Origin: Clusia tigrina
Taxonomy: Eukaryota; Arthropoda; Insecta; Diptera; Clusiidae
Length of the DNA: 64,000 nucleotides
Assembly: GCA_920105625.2 (NCBI GenBank)
Contig: OV050032.1
Span: 107,926,542-107,990,541, forward strand
Reading direction: 5' to 3'
Of this stretch, positions 45,078 through 58,403 are shown one piece after another; the first letter of the stretch is position 1; every line of letters begins with the position of its first letter. The notes under the pieces are model-generated. The model did no database searches. It was not told where the DNA came from and saw nothing but the letters and a program-made list of their open reading frames with translations. The position numbers and the translations under genes were made by a program.

Positions 45078-48000
45078 GCAAACTTTGATAGGTGTAGGAC
45101 GTACCGTAAAGAAGTTAGGGCCATTTGAAGTTTTATCAGTGTTTGATTTGGGACTCAAGGGTAGCATAGCTTTGAGCGATGGCCTAAATTGACAAGAGGC
45201 TCGAGTACTTTATTGTTACAAAATTTCATGGTTTTATGACGCTCCAGTAAAAAGTTACAAGCATTTGTATGTTGCAAACTTTGATTGGTGTAGGACGTAC
45301 CGTAAAGAAGTTATTGCCATTTGAAGTTTTATCAGTGTTTGATTTGGGACTCAAGGGTAGCATAGCTTTGAGCGATGGCCTAAGTTGACAAGAGGCTCGA
45401 GTACTTTATTGTTACAAAATTTCAAGGTTTTATAACGCTCCAGTAAAAAGTTACTAGCATTTTTATGTTGCAAACTTTGATAGGTGTAGGACGTACCGTA
45501 AAGAAGTTAGGGCCATTTGAAGTTTTATCAGTGTTTGATTTGGGACTCAAGGGTAGCATAGCTTTGAGCGATGGCCTAAATTGACAAGAGGCTCGAGTAC
45601 TTCATTGTTACAAAATTTCAATGTTTTATGACGCTCCAGTAAAAAGTTACAAGCATTTGTATGTTGCAAACTTTGATAGGTGTAGGACGTACAGTAAAGA
45701 AGTTAGGGCCATTTGAAGTTTTATCAGTGTTCGATTTGGGACTCTAGGGTAGCATAGCTTTGAGCGATGGCTTAAATTGACAAGAGGCTCGGGTACTTTA
45801 TTGTTACAAAATTTCAAGATTTTATGACGCTCCAGTAAAAAGTTACAAGCATTTGTATGTTGCTAACTTTGATAGGTGTAGGACGTATCGTAAAGAAGTT
45901 AGGGCCATTTGAAGTTTTATCAGTGTTTGATTTGGGACTCAAGGGTAGCATAGCTTTGAGCGATGGCCTAAATTGACAAGAGGCTCGAGTACTTTATTGT
46001 TACAAAATTTCAAGGTTTTATGACGCTCCAGTAAAAAGTTACAAGCATTTGTATGTTGCAAACTTTGATTGGTGTAGGACGTACCGTTAAGAAGTTAGGG
46101 CCATTTGAAGTTTTATCAGTGTTTGATTTGGGACTCAAGGGTAGCATAGCTTTGAGCGATGGCCTAAATTGACAAGAGGCTCGAGTACTTTATTGTTACA
46201 ATATTTCAAGGTTTTATAACGCTCCAGTAAAAAGTTCCAAGCATTTGTATGTTGCAAACTTTGATAGGTGTAGGACGTACCGTAAAGAAGTTAGGGCCAT
46301 TTGAAGTTTTATCAGTGTCTGATTTGGGAGTCAAGGGTAGCATAGCTTTGAGCGATAGCTTAAATTGACAAGAGGCTCGAGTACTTTATTGTTACAAAAT
46401 TTCAAGGTTTTATGACGCTCCAGTAAAAAGTTACAAGCATTTGTATGTTGCAAACTTTGATAGGTGTAGGACGTACCGTAAAGAAGTTAGGGCCATTTGA
46501 AGTTTTATCCGTGTTTGATTTGGGACTCTAGTGTAGCATAGCTTTGAGCGATGGCTTAAATTGACAAGAGGCTCGGGTACTTTATTGTTACAAAATTTCA
46601 AGGTTTTATGACGCACCAGTAAAAAGTTACAAGCATTTGTATGTTGCTAACTTTGATAGGTGTAGGACGTATCGTAAAGAAGTTAGGGCCATTTGAAGTT
46701 TTATCAGTGTTTGATTTGGGACTCAAGGGTAGCATAGCTTTGAGCGATGGCCTAAATTGACAAGAGGCTCGAGTACTTTATTGTTACAAAATTTCAAGGT
46801 TTTATGACGCTCCAGTAAAAAGTTACAAGCATTTGTATGTTGCAAACTTTGATTGGTGTAGGACGTACAGTAAAGAAGTTAGGGCCATTTGAAGTTTTAT
46901 CAGTGTTTGATTTGGGACTCTAGGGTAGCATAGCTTTGAGCGATGGCTTAAATTGACAAGTGGCTCGGGTACTTTGTTGTTACAAAATTTCAAGGTTTTA
47001 TGACGCTCCAGTAAAAAGTTACAAGCATTTGTATGTTGCTAACTTTGATAGGTGTAGGACGTATCGTTAAGAAGTTAGGGCCATTTGAAGTTTTATCAGT
47101 GTTTGATTTGGGACTCAAGGGTATCATAGCTTTGAGCGATGGCCTAAATTGACAAGAGGCTCGAGTACTTTATTGTTACAAAATTTCAAGGGTTTATGAC
47201 GCTCCAGTAAAAAGTTACAAGCATTTGTATGTTGCAAACTTTGATTGGTGTAGGACGTACCGTTAAGAAGTTAGGGCCATTTGAAGTTTTATCAGTGTTT
47301 GATTTGGGACTCAAGGGTAGCATAGCTTTGAGCGATGGCCTAAATTGACAAGAGGCTCGAGTACTTTATTGTTACAAAATTTCAAGGTTTTATAACGCTC
47401 CAGTAAAAAGTTCCAAGCATTTGTATGTTGCAAACTTTGATAGGTGTAGGACGTACCGTAAAGAAGTTAGGGCCATTTGAAGTTTTATCAGTGTTTGATT
47501 TGGGACTCAAGGGTAGCATAGCTTTGAGCGATGGCCTAAATTGACAAGAGGCTCGAGTACTTTATTGTTACAAAATTTCAAGGTTTTATGACGCTCAAGT
47601 AAAAAGTTACAAGCATTTGTATGTTGCAAACTTTGATAGGTGTAGGACGTACCGTAAAGAAGTTAGGGCCATTTGAAGTTGTATCAGTGTCTGATTTGGG
47701 ACTCAAGGGTAGCATAGCTTTGAGCGATAGCTTAAATTGACAAGAGGCTCGAGTACTTTATTGTTACAAAATTTCAAGGTTTTATGACGCTCCAGTAAAC
47801 AGTTACAAGCATTTGTATGTTGCAAACTTTGGTAGGTGTAGGACGTACCGTAAAGAAGTTAGGGCCATTTGAAGTTTTATCAGTGTTTGATTTGGGACTC
47901 AAGGGTAGCATAGCTTTGAGCGATGGCCTAAATTGACAAGAGGCTCGAGTACTTCATTGTTACAAAATTTCAATGTTTTATGACGCTCCAGTAAAAAGTT

Positions 48001-48213
48001 ACAAGCATTTGTATGTTACAAACTTTGATAGTTGGAGGACGTACCGTAAAGAAGTTAGGGCCATTTGAAGTTTTATCAGTGTTTGATTTGCGACTCAAGG
48101 GTAGCATAGCTTTGAACGATGGCCTAAATTGACAAGAGGCTCGAGTACTTTATTTTTACAAAATTTCAAGGTTTTATGACGCTCCAGTAAAAAGATACAA
48201 GCATTTGTATGTT

Positions 48214-48408
48214 GCAAACTTTGATATGTGTAGGACGTACCGTGAAGAAGTTAGGGCCATTTGAAGTTTTATCAGTGTTTGATTTGGGACTCAAGGGTAG
48301 CATAGCTTTGAGCGATGGCCTAAATTTTCAAGAGGCTCGAGTACTTTATTGTTACAAAATTTCAAGGTTTTATGACGCTCCATAAAAAAATACAAGCATT
48401 TGTATGTT
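48214..48408 (+). repeat. 195-bp unit with altered A run
   Basis: GCTCCATAAAAAAATACAAG replaces GCTCCAGTAAAAAGTTACAAG. The G of CCAGT is lost and neighbouring bases are changed. Shares CCATAAAA with the unit at 50565, together with AATTTTCAAG. Confidence 0.85.
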
Positions 48409-49192
48409 GCAAACTTTGATAGGTGTAGGACGTACCGTAAAGAAGTTAGGACCATTTGAAGTTTTATCAGTGTCTGATTTGGGACTCAAGGGTAGCATAG
48501 CTTTGAGCGATAGCTTAAATTGACAAGAGGCTCGAGTACTTTATTGTTACAAAATTTCAAGGTTTTATGACGCTCCAGTAAAAAGTTACAAGCATTTGTA
48601 TGTTGCAAACTTTGGTAGGTGTAGGACGTACCGTAAAGAAGTTAGGGCCATTTGAAGTTTTATCAGTGTTTGATTTGGGACTCAAGGGTAGCATAGCTTT
48701 GAGCGATGGCCTAAATTGACAAGAGGCTCGAGTACTTCATTGTTACAAAATTTCAATGTTTTATGACGCTCCAGTAAAAAGTTACAAGCATTTGTATGTT
48801 GCAAACATTGATAGGTGTAGGACGTACCGTAAAGAAGTTAGGGCCATTTGAAGTTTTATCAGTGTTTGATTTGCGACTCAAGGGTAGCATAGCTTTGAGC
48901 GATGGCCTAAATTGACAAGAGGCTCGAGTACTTTATTGTTACAAAATTTCAAGGTTTTATGACGCTCCAGTAAAAAGATACAAGCATTTGTATGTTGCAA
49001 ACTTTGATAGGTGTAGGACGTACCGTAAAGAAGTTAGGACCATTTGAAGTTTTATCAGTGTTTGATTTGGGACTCAAGGGTAGCATAGCTTTGAGCGATG
49101 GCCTAAATTGACAAGAGGCTCGAGTACTTTATTGTTACAAAATTTCAAGGTTTTATGACGCTCCAGTAAAAAGTTACAAGCATTTGTATGTT

Positions 49193-49976
49193 GCAAACTT
49201 TGATTGGTGTAGGACGTACCGTAAAGAAGTTAGGGCCATTTCAAGTTTTATCAGTGTTTGATTTGCGACTCAAGGGTAGCATAGCTTTGAGCGATGGCCT
49301 AAATTGGCAAGAGGCTCGAGTACTTTATTGTTACAAAATTTCAAGGTTTTATGACGCTCCAGTAAAAAGTTACAAGCATTTGTATGTTGCAAACTTTGAT
49401 TAGTGTAGGACGTACCGTAAAGAAGTTAGGGCCATTTGAAGTTTTATCAGTGTTTGATTTGGGACTCAAGGGTAGCATAGCTTTGAGCGATGGCCTAAAT
49501 TGACAAGAGGCTCGAGCACTTCATTGTTACAAAATTTCAATGTTTTATGACGCTCCAGTAAAAAGTTACAAGCATTTGTATGTTGCAAACTTTGATAGGT
49601 GTAGGACGTACCGTAAAGAAGTTAGGGCCATTTGAAGTTTTATCAGTGTTTGATTCGCGACTCAAGGGTAGCATAGCTTTGAGCGATGGCCTAAATTGAC
49701 AAGAGGCTCGAGTACTTTATTGTTACAAAATTTCAAGGTTTTATGACGCTCCAGTAAAAAGATACAAGCATTTGTATGTTGCAAACTTTGATAGGTGTAG
49801 GACGTACCGTAAAGAAGTTAGGTCCATTTGAAGTTTTATCAGTGTTTGATTTGGGACTCAAGGGTAGCATAGCTTTGAGCGATGGCCTAAATTTTCAAGA
49901 GGCTCGAGTACTTTATTGTTACAAAATTTCAAGGTTTTATGACGCTCCAGTAAAAAGTTACAAGCATTTGTATGTT
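49193..49976 (+). repeat. 784-bp segment repeated at 51152 (copy 1)
   Basis: Four units. Shared markers with 51152-51935 are CATTTCAAG with AATTGGCAAG, GATTAGTG, TTCGCGACTC or TTGCGACTC with AAAAGATAC, and AGGTCCATTTG with AATTTTCAAG. The shift is 1959 bp: ten units, one of them 195 bp. Confidence 0.8.
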
Positions 49977-50564
49977 GCAAACTTTGATAGGTGTAGGACG
50001 TACCGTAAAGAAGTTAGGGCCATTTGAAGTTTTATCAGTGTTTGATTTGCGACTCAAGGGTAGCATAGCTTTGAGCGATGGCCTAAATTGACAAGAGGCT
50101 CGAGTACTTTATTGTTACAAAATTTCAAGGTTTTATGACGCTCCAGTAAAAAGTTACAAGCATTTGTATGTTGCAAACTTTGGTAGGTGTAGGACGTACC
50201 GTAAAGAAGTTAGGGCCATTTGAAGTTTTATCAGTGTTTGATTTGGGACTCAAGGGTAGCATAGCTTTGAGCGATGGCCAAAATTGACAAGAGGCTCGAG
50301 TACTTCATTGTTACAAAATTTCAATGTTTTATGACGCTCCAGTAAAAAGTTACAAGCATTTGTATGTTGCAAACATTGATAGGTGTAGGACGTACCGTAA
50401 AGAAGTTAGGGCCATTTGAAGTTTTATCAGTGTTTGATTTGCGACTCAAGGGTAGCATAGCTTTGAGCGATGGCCTAAATTGACAAGAGGCTCGAGTACT
50501 TTATTGTTACAAAATTTCAAGGTTTTATGACGCTCCAGTAAAAAGATACAAGCATTTGTATGTT

Positions 50565-50759
50565 GCAAACTTTGATAGGTGTAGGACGTACCGTAAAGAA
50601 GTTAGGGCCATTTGAAGTTTTATCAGTGTTTGATTTGGGACTCAAGGGTAGCATAGCTTTGAGCGATGGCCTAAATTTTCAAGAGGCTCGAGTACTTTAT
50701 TGTTACAAAATTTCAAGGTTTTATGACGCTCCATAAAAAGTTACAAGCATTTGTATGTT
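50565..50759 (+). repeat. 195-bp unit
   Basis: GCTCCATAAAAAGTTAC lacks the G of CCAGT. It probably shares descent with 48214, since both also have AATTTTCAAG. Confidence 0.85.
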
Positions 50760-51151
50760 GCAAACTTTGATAGGTGTAGGACGTACCGTAAAGAAGTTAG
50801 GGCCATTTGAAGTTTTATCAGTGTTTGATTTGGGACTCAAAGGTAGCATAGCTTTGAGCGATGGCCTAAATTGACAAGAGGCTCGAGTACTTTATTGTTA
50901 CAAAATTTCAAGGTTTTATGACGCTCCAGTAAAAAGTTACAAGCATTTGTATGTTGCAAACATTGATAGGTGTAGGACGTACCGTAAAGAAGTTAGGGGC
51001 GTTTGAAGTTTTATCAGTGTTTGATTTGGGACTCAAGGGTAGCATAGCTTTGAGCGATGGCCTAAATTGACAAGAGGCTCGAGTACTTTATTGTTACAAA
51101 ATTTCAAGGTTTTATGACGCTCCAGTAAAAAGTTACAAGCATTTGTATGTT

Positions 51152-51935
51152 GCAAACTTTGATTGGTGTAGGACGTACCGTAAAGAAGTTAGGGCCATTT
51201 CAAGTTTTATCAGTGTTTGATTTGCGACTCAAGGGTAGCATAGCTTTGAGCGATGGCCTAAATTGGCAAGAGGCTCGAGTACTTTATTGTTACAAAATTT
51301 TACGGTTTAATGACGCTCCAGTAAAAAGTTACTAGCATTTGTATGTTGCAAACTTTGATTAGTGTTGGACGTACCGTAAAGAAGTTAGGGCCATTTGAAG
51401 TTTTATCAGTGTTTGATTTGGGACTCAAGGGTAGCATAGCTTTGAGCGATGGCCTAAATTGACAAGAGGCTCGAGTACTTCATTGTTACAAAATTTCAAT
51501 GTTTTATGACGCTCCAGTAAAAAGTTACAAGCATTTGTATGTTGCAAACTTTGATAGGTGTAGGACGTACCGTAAAGAAGTTAGGGCCATTTGAAGTTTT
51601 ATCAGTGTTTGATTTGCGACTCAAGGGTAGCATAGCTTTGAGCGATGGCCTAAATTGACAAGAGGCTCGAGTACTTTATTGTTACAAAATTTCAAGGTTT
51701 TATGACGCTCCAATAAAAAGATACAAGCATTTGTATGTTGCAAACTTTGATAGGTGTAGGACGTACCGTAAAGAAGTTAGGTCCATTTGAAGTTTTATCA
51801 GTGTTTGATTTGGGACTCAAGGGTAGCATAGCTTTGAGCGATGGCCTAAATTTTCAAGAGGCTCGAGTACTTTATTGTTACAAAATTTCAAGGTTTTATG
51901 ACGCTCCAGTAAAAAGTTACAAGCATTTGTATGTT
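51152..51935 (+). repeat. 784-bp segment (copy 2)
   Basis: Copy 2 of the four-unit segment at 49193, with private changes AATTTTACGGTTTAATG (about 51296) and GTGTTGGACG (about 51362). Confidence 0.8.
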
Positions 51936-52131
51936 GCAAACTTTTATAGGTGTAGGACGTACCGTAAAGAAGTTAGGGCCATTTGAAGTTTTATCAGTGT
52001 TTGATTTGGGACTCAAAGGTAGCATAGCTTTGAGCGATGGCCTAAATTGACAAGAGGCTCGAGTACTTTATTGTTACAAAATTTCAAGGTTTTATGACGC
52101 TCCAGTAAAAAGTTACAAGCATTTGTATGTT

Positions 52132-53503
52132 GCAAACTTTGATAGGTGTAGAACGTACCGTAAAGAAGTTAGGGGCGTTTGAAGTTTTATCAGTGTTTGA
52201 TTTGGGACTCTAGGGTAGCATAGCTTTGAGCGATGGCCTAAATTGACAGGAGGCTCGAGTACTTTATTGTTACAAAATTTCAAGGTTTTATGACGCTCCA
52301 GTAAAAAGTTACAAGCATTTGTATGTTGCAAACTTTGATTGGTGTAGGACGTACCGTAAAGAAGTTAGGGCCATTTCAAGTTTTATCAGTGTTTGATTTG
52401 CGACTCAATGGTAGCATAGCTTTGAGCGATGGCCTAAATTGACAAGAGGCTCGAGTACTTTATTGTTACAAAATTTCAAGGTTTTATAACGCTCCAGTAA
52501 AAAGTTACAAGCATTTGTATGTTGCAAACTTTGATAGGTGTAGGACGTACCGTAAAGAAGTTAGGGCCATTTGAAGTTTTATCAGTGTCTGATTTGGGAC
52601 TCAAGGGTAGCATAGCTTTGAGCGATAGCTTAAATTGACAAGAGGCTCGAGTACTTTATTGTTACAAAATTTCAAGGTTTTATGACGCTCCAGTAAAAAG
52701 TTACAAGCATTTGTATGTTGCAAACTTTGATAGGTGTAGGACGTACCGTAAAGAAGTTAGGGCCATTTGAAGTTTTATCAGTGTTTGATTTGGGACTCAA
52801 GGGTAGCATAGCTTTGAGCGATGGCCTAAATTGACAAGAGGCTCGAGTACTTTATTGTTACAAAATTGCCAGGTTTTATGACGCTCCAGTAAAAAGTTAC
52901 AAGCATTTGTATGTTGCAAACTTTGATTGGTGTAGGACGTACCGTAAAGAAGTTAGGGCCATTTGAAGTTTTATCAGTGTTTGATTTGCAACTCAAGGGT
53001 TGCATAGCTTTGAGCGATGGCCTAAATTGACAAGAGGCTCGAGTACTTTATTGTTACAAAATTTCAAGGTTTTATGACGCTCCAGTAAAAAGATACAAGC
53101 ATTTGAATGTTGCAAACTTTGATAGGTGTAGGACGTACCGTAAAGAAGTTAGGGCCATTTGAAGTTTTATCAGTGTTTGATTTGGGACTCAAGGGTAGCA
53201 TAGCTTTGAGCGATGGCCTAAATTGACAAGAGGCTCGAGTACTTTATTGTTACAAAATTTCAAGGTTTTATGACGCTCCGGTAAAATGTTACAAGCATTT
53301 GTATGTTGCAAACTTTGATAGGTGTAGGACGTACCGTAAAGAAATTAGGGCCATTTGAAGTTTTATCAGTGTTTGATTTGGGACTCAAGGGTAGCATAGC
53401 TTTGAGCGATAGCTTAAATTGACAAGAGGCTCGAGTACTTTATTGTTACAAAATTTCAAGGTTTTATGACGCTCCAGTAAAAACTTACAAGCATTTGTAG
53501 GTT
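52132..53503 (+). repeat. Block VI HOR, leading partial copy (7 units)
   Basis: Unit order by marker: GTAGAACG with CTCTAG (52132), CATTTCAAG with TATAACGCTCC (52328), GTGTCTG with GATAGC (52524), AATTGCCAGG (52720), TTGCAACTC with GGGTTGC and TTTGAATG (52916), CCGGTAAAATG (53112), and GAAATTAGG with TTTGTAGG (53308). The last four recur before every later copy. Confidence 0.85.
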
Positions 53504-56500
53504 GCAAACTTTGATTGGTGTAGGACGTACCGTAAAGAAGTTAGGGACATTTGAAGTTTTATCAGTGTTTGATTTGGGACTCAAGGGTAGCATAGCTTTG
53601 AGCGATGGCCTTAATTGTCAAGAGGCTCGAGTACTTTATTGTTACAAAATTTCCAGATTTTATGACGCTCCAGTAAAAAGTTACAAGCATTTGTATGTTG
53701 CACACTTTGATAGGTGTAGGACGTACCGTAAAGAAGTTAGGGGCGTTTGAAGTTTTATCAGTGTTTGATTTGGGACTCAAGGGTAGCATAGCTTTGAGCG
53801 ATAGCTTAAATTGACAAGAGGCTCGAGTACTTTATTGTTACAAAATTTCCAGGTTTTAAGACGCTCCAGTAAAAAGTTACAAGCATTTGTATGTTGCAAA
53901 CTTTGATAGGTGTAAGACGTACCGTACAGAAGTTAGGGCCATTTGAAGTCTTATCAGTGTTTGATTTGGGACTCAAGGGTAGCATAGATTTGAGCGATGG
54001 CCTAAATTGACAAGAGGCTCGAGTACTTTATTGTTACAAAATTTCAAGGTTTTATGACGCTCCAGTAAAAAGTTACAAGCATTTGTATGTTGCAAACTTT
54101 GATAGGTGTAGGACGTACCGTAAAGAAGTTAGGGCCATTTGAAGTTTTATAAGTGTTTGATTTGGGACTCAAGAGTAGCATAGCTTTGAGCGATGGCCTA
54201 AATTGACAAGAGGCTCGAGTACTTTATTGTTACAAAATTGCCAGGTTTTATGACGCTCCAGTAAAAAGTTACAAGCATTTGTATGTTGCAAACTTTGATT
54301 GGTGTAGGACGTACCGTAAAGAAGTTAGGGCCATTTGAAGTTTTATCAGTGTTTGATTTGGGTCTCAAGGGTAGCATAGCTTTGAGCGATGGCCTAAATT
54401 GACAAGAGGCTCGAGTACTTCATTGTTACAAAATTTCAATGTTTTATGACGCTCCAGTAAAAAGTTACAAGCATTTGTATGTTGCAAACTTTGATTGGTG
54501 TAGGACGTACCGTAAAGAAGTTAGGGCCATTTGAAGTTTTATCAGTGTTTGATTTGCAACTCAAGGGTTGCATAGCTTTGAGCGATGGCCTAAATTGACA
54601 AGAGGCTCGAGTACTTTATTGTTACAAAATTTCAAGATTTTATGACGCTCCAGTAAAAAGATACAAGCATTTGAATGTTGCAAACTTTGATAGGTGTAGG
54701 ACGTACCGTAAAGAAGTTAGGGCCATTTGAAGTTTTATCAGTGTTTGATTTGGGACTCAAGGGTAGCATAGCTTTTAGCGATGGCCTAAATTGACAAGAG
54801 GCTCGAGTACTTTATTGTTAAAAAATTTCAAGGTTTTATGACGCTCCAGTAAAAAGTTACAAGCATTTGTATGTTGCAAACTTTGATAGGTGTAGGACGT
54901 ACCGTAAAGAAGTTAGGACCATTTGAAGTTTTATCAGTGTTTGATTTGAGACTCAAGGGTAGCATAGCTTTGAGCGATAGCTTAAATTGACAAGAGGCTC
55001 GAGTACTTTATTGTTACAAAATTTCAAGGTTTTATGACGCTCCAGTAAAAAGTTACAAGCATTTGTATGTTGCAAACTTTGATAGGTGTAGAACGTACCG
55101 TAAAGAAGTTAGGGGCGTTTGAAGTTTTATCAGTGTTTGATTTGGGACTCTAGGGTAGCATAGCTTTGAGCGATGGCCTAAATTGACAAGAGGCTCGAGT
55201 ACTTTATTGTTACAAAATTTCAAGGTTTTATGACGCTCCAGTAAAAAGTTACAAGCATTTGTATGTTGCTAACTTTGATTGGTGTAGGACGTACCGTAAA
55301 GAAGTTAGGACCATTTCAAGTTTTATCAGTGTTTGATTTGCGACTCAAGGGTAGCATAGCTTTGAGCGATGGCCTAAATTGACAAGAGGCTCGAGTACTT
55401 TATTGTTACAAAATTTCAAGGTTTTATAACGCTCCAGTAAAAAGTTACAAGCATTTGTATGTTGCAAACTTTGATAGGTGTAGGACGTACCGTAAAGAAG
55501 TTAGGGCCATTTGAAGTTTTATCAGTGTCTGATTTGGGACTCAAGGGCAGCCTAGCTTTGAGCGATAGCTTAAATTGACAAGAGGCTCGAGTACTTTATT
55601 ATTACAAAATTTCAAGGTTTTATGACGCTCCAGTAAAAAGTTACAAGCAATTGTATGTTGCAAACTTTGATAGGTGTAGGACGTACCGTAAAGAAGTTAG
55701 GGCCATTTGAAGTTTTATCAGTGTTTGATTTGGGTCTCAAGGGTAGCATAGCTTTGAGCGATGGCCTAAATTGACAAGAGGCTCGAGTACTTCATTGTTA
55801 CAAAATTTCAATGTTTTATGACGCTCCAGTAAAAAGTTACAAGCATTTGTATGTTGCAAACTTTGATTGGTGTAGGACGTACCGTAAATAAGTTAGGGCC
55901 ATTTGAAGTTTTATCAGTGTTTGATTTGCAACTCAAGGGTTGCATAGCTTTGAGCGATGGCCTAAATTGACAAGAGGCTCGAGTACTTTATTGTTACAAA
56001 ATTTCAAGATTTTATGACGCTCCAGTAAAAAGATACAAGCATTTGAATGTTGCAAACTTTGATAGGTGTAGGACGTACCGTTAAGAAGTTAGGGCCATTT
56101 GAAGTTTTATCAGTGTTTGATTTGGGACTCAAGGGTAGCATAGCTTTGAGCGATGGCCTAAATTGACAAGAGGCTCGCGTACTTTATTGTTAAAAAATTT
56201 CAAGGTTTTATGACGCTCCAGTAAAAAGTTACAAGCATTTGTATGTTGCAAACTTTGATAGGTGTAGGACGTACCGTAAAGAAGTTAGGACCATTTGAAG
56301 TTTTATCAGTGTTTGATTTGGGACTCAAGGGTAGCATAGCTTTGAGCGATGGCTTAAATTGACAAGAGGCTCGAGTACTTTATTGTTACAAAATTTCAAG
56401 GTTTTATGACGCTCCAGTAAAAAGTTACAAGCATTTGTATGTTGCAAACTTTGATAGGTGTAGGACGTACCGTAAAGAAGTTAGGGCCATTTGAAGTTTT

Positions 56501-57227
56501 ATCAGTGTTTGATTTGGGACTCAAGGGTAGCATAGCTTTGAGCGATGGCCTAAATTGACAAGAGGCTCGAGTACTTTATTGTTACAAAATTGCCAGGTTT
56601 TATGACGCTCCAGTAAAAAGTTACAAGCATTTGTATGTTGCAAACTTTGATTGGTGTAGGACGTACCGTAAAGAAGTTAGGGCCATTTGAAGTTTTATCA
56701 GTGTTTGATTTGCAACTCAAGGGTAGCATAGCTTTGAGCGATGGCTTAAATTGACAAGAGGCTCGAGTACTTTATTGTTACAAAATTTCAAGGTTTTATG
56801 ACGCTCCAGTAAAAAGATACAAGCATTTGAATGTTGCAAACTTTGATAGGAGTAGGACGTACCGTAAAGAAGTTAGGGCCATTTGAAGTTTTATCAGTGT
56901 TTGATTTGGGACTCAAGGGTAGCATAGCTTTGAGCGATGGCCTAAATTGACAAGAGGCTCGAGTACTTTATTGTTACAAAATTTCAAGGTTTTATGACGC
57001 TCCAGTAAAAAGTTACAAGCATTTGTATGTTGCAAACTTTGATAGGTGTAGGACGTACCGTAAAGAAATTAGGGCCATTTGAAGTTTTATCAGTGTTTGA
57101 TTTGGGACTCAAGGGTAGCATAGCTTTGAGCGATAGCTTAAATTGACAAGAGGCTCGAGTACTTTATTGTTACAAAATTTCAAGGTTTTATGACGCTCCA
57201 GTAAAAAGTTACAAGCATTTGTAGGTT
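53504..57227 (+). repeat. Block VI HOR, copy 1 (19 units, 3724 bp)
   Basis: Opens with GGGACATTTG and GGCCTTAATTGTC, then GGGGCG with TTTTAAGACG, then GTAAGACG with CGTACAGAAG, GAAGTCTTATC and CATAGATTTG. It contains two internal passages through the TTGCAACTC/TTTGAATG unit in mid-copy (54484, 55856) plus the one at 56640, so it holds an older internal duplication of about seven units. Confidence 0.87.
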
Positions 57228-58011
57228 GCAAACTTTGATAGGTGTAGGACGTACCGTAAAGAAGTTAGGGACATTTGAAGTTTTATCAGTGTTTGATTTG
57301 GGACTCAAGGGTAGCATAGCTTTGAGCGATGGCCTTAATTGTCAAGAGGCTCGAGTACTTTATTGTTACAAAATTTCCAGGTTTTATGACGCTCCAGTAA
57401 AAAGTTACAAGCATTTGTATGTTGCAAACTTTGATAGGTGTAGGACGTACCGTAAAGAAGTTAGGGGCGTTTGAAGTTTTATCAGTGTTTGATTTGGGAC
57501 TCAAGGGTAGCATAGCTTTGAGCGATAGCTTAAATTGACAAGAGGCTCGAGTACTTTATTGTTACAAAATTTCCAGGTTTTAAGACGCTCCAGTAAAAAA
57601 TTACAAGCATTTGTATGTTGCAAACTTTGATAGGTGTAAGACGTACCGTACAGAAGTTAGGGCCATTTGAAGTCTTATCAGTGTTTGATTTGGGACTCAA
57701 GGGTAGCATAGATTTGAGCGATGGCCTAAATTGACAAGAGGCTCGAGTACTTTATTGTTACAAAATTTCAAGATTTTATAACGCTCCAGTAAAAAGTTAC
57801 AAGCATTTGTATGTTGCAAACTTTGATAGGTGTAGGACGTACCGTAAAGAAGTTAGGGCCATTTGAAGTTTTATCAGTGTCTGATTTGGGACTCAAGGGT
57901 AGCCTAGCTTTGAGCGATAGCTTAAATTGACAAGAGGCTCGAGTACTTTATTATTACAAAATTTCAAGGTTTTATGACGCTGCAGTAAAAAGTTACAAGC
58001 ATTTGTATGTT

Positions 58012-58403
58012 GCAAACTTTGATAGGTGTAGGACGTACCGTAAAGAAGTTAGGGCCGTTTGAAGTTTTATCAGTGTTTGATTTGGGTGTCAAGGGTAGCA
58101 TAGCTTTGAGCGATGGCCTAAATTGACAAGAGGCTCGAGTACTTTATTGTTACAAAATTTCAATGTTTTATGACGCTCCAGTAAAAAGTTACAAGCATTT
58201 GTATGTTGCAAACTTTGATTATTGTAGGACGTACCGTAAAGAAGTTAGGACCATTTGAAGTTTTATCAGTGTTTGATTTGGGACTCAAGGGTAGCATAGC
58301 TTTGAGCGATAGCTTAAATTGACAAGAGGCTCGAGTACTTTATTGTTACAAAATTTCAAGGTTTTATGACGCTCCAGTAAAAAGTTACAAGCATTTGTAT
58401 GTT
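58012..58403 (+). repeat. 392-bp two-unit tandem duplication, copy 1
   Basis: A GGGCCGTTTG/GGGTGTC/CAATG unit followed by a GATTATTG/AGGACC/GATAGC unit. The pair is repeated immediately downstream. Confidence 0.9.

Larger units (their letters stand above)
32925..52131 (+). repeat. Block V: regular 196-bp units, weak higher-order structure
   Basis: Ninety-eight units with only one +1 and two -1 length changes. Most carry CTCAAG; CTCTAG units are sporadic (for example near 33592, 34374, 36725, 45733 and 46919). Recurrent local markers are TTTGGTAGG (about 35871, 37830, 38612, 39988, 40968, 47829, 48611 and 50179), TTGCGACTC, AATTTTCAAG and CAATGTTTTATG. Their spacing changes from place to place, so there is no stable HOR. 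Short duplications are listed separately. No gene, RNA or mobile element is visible. Confidence 0.9.
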
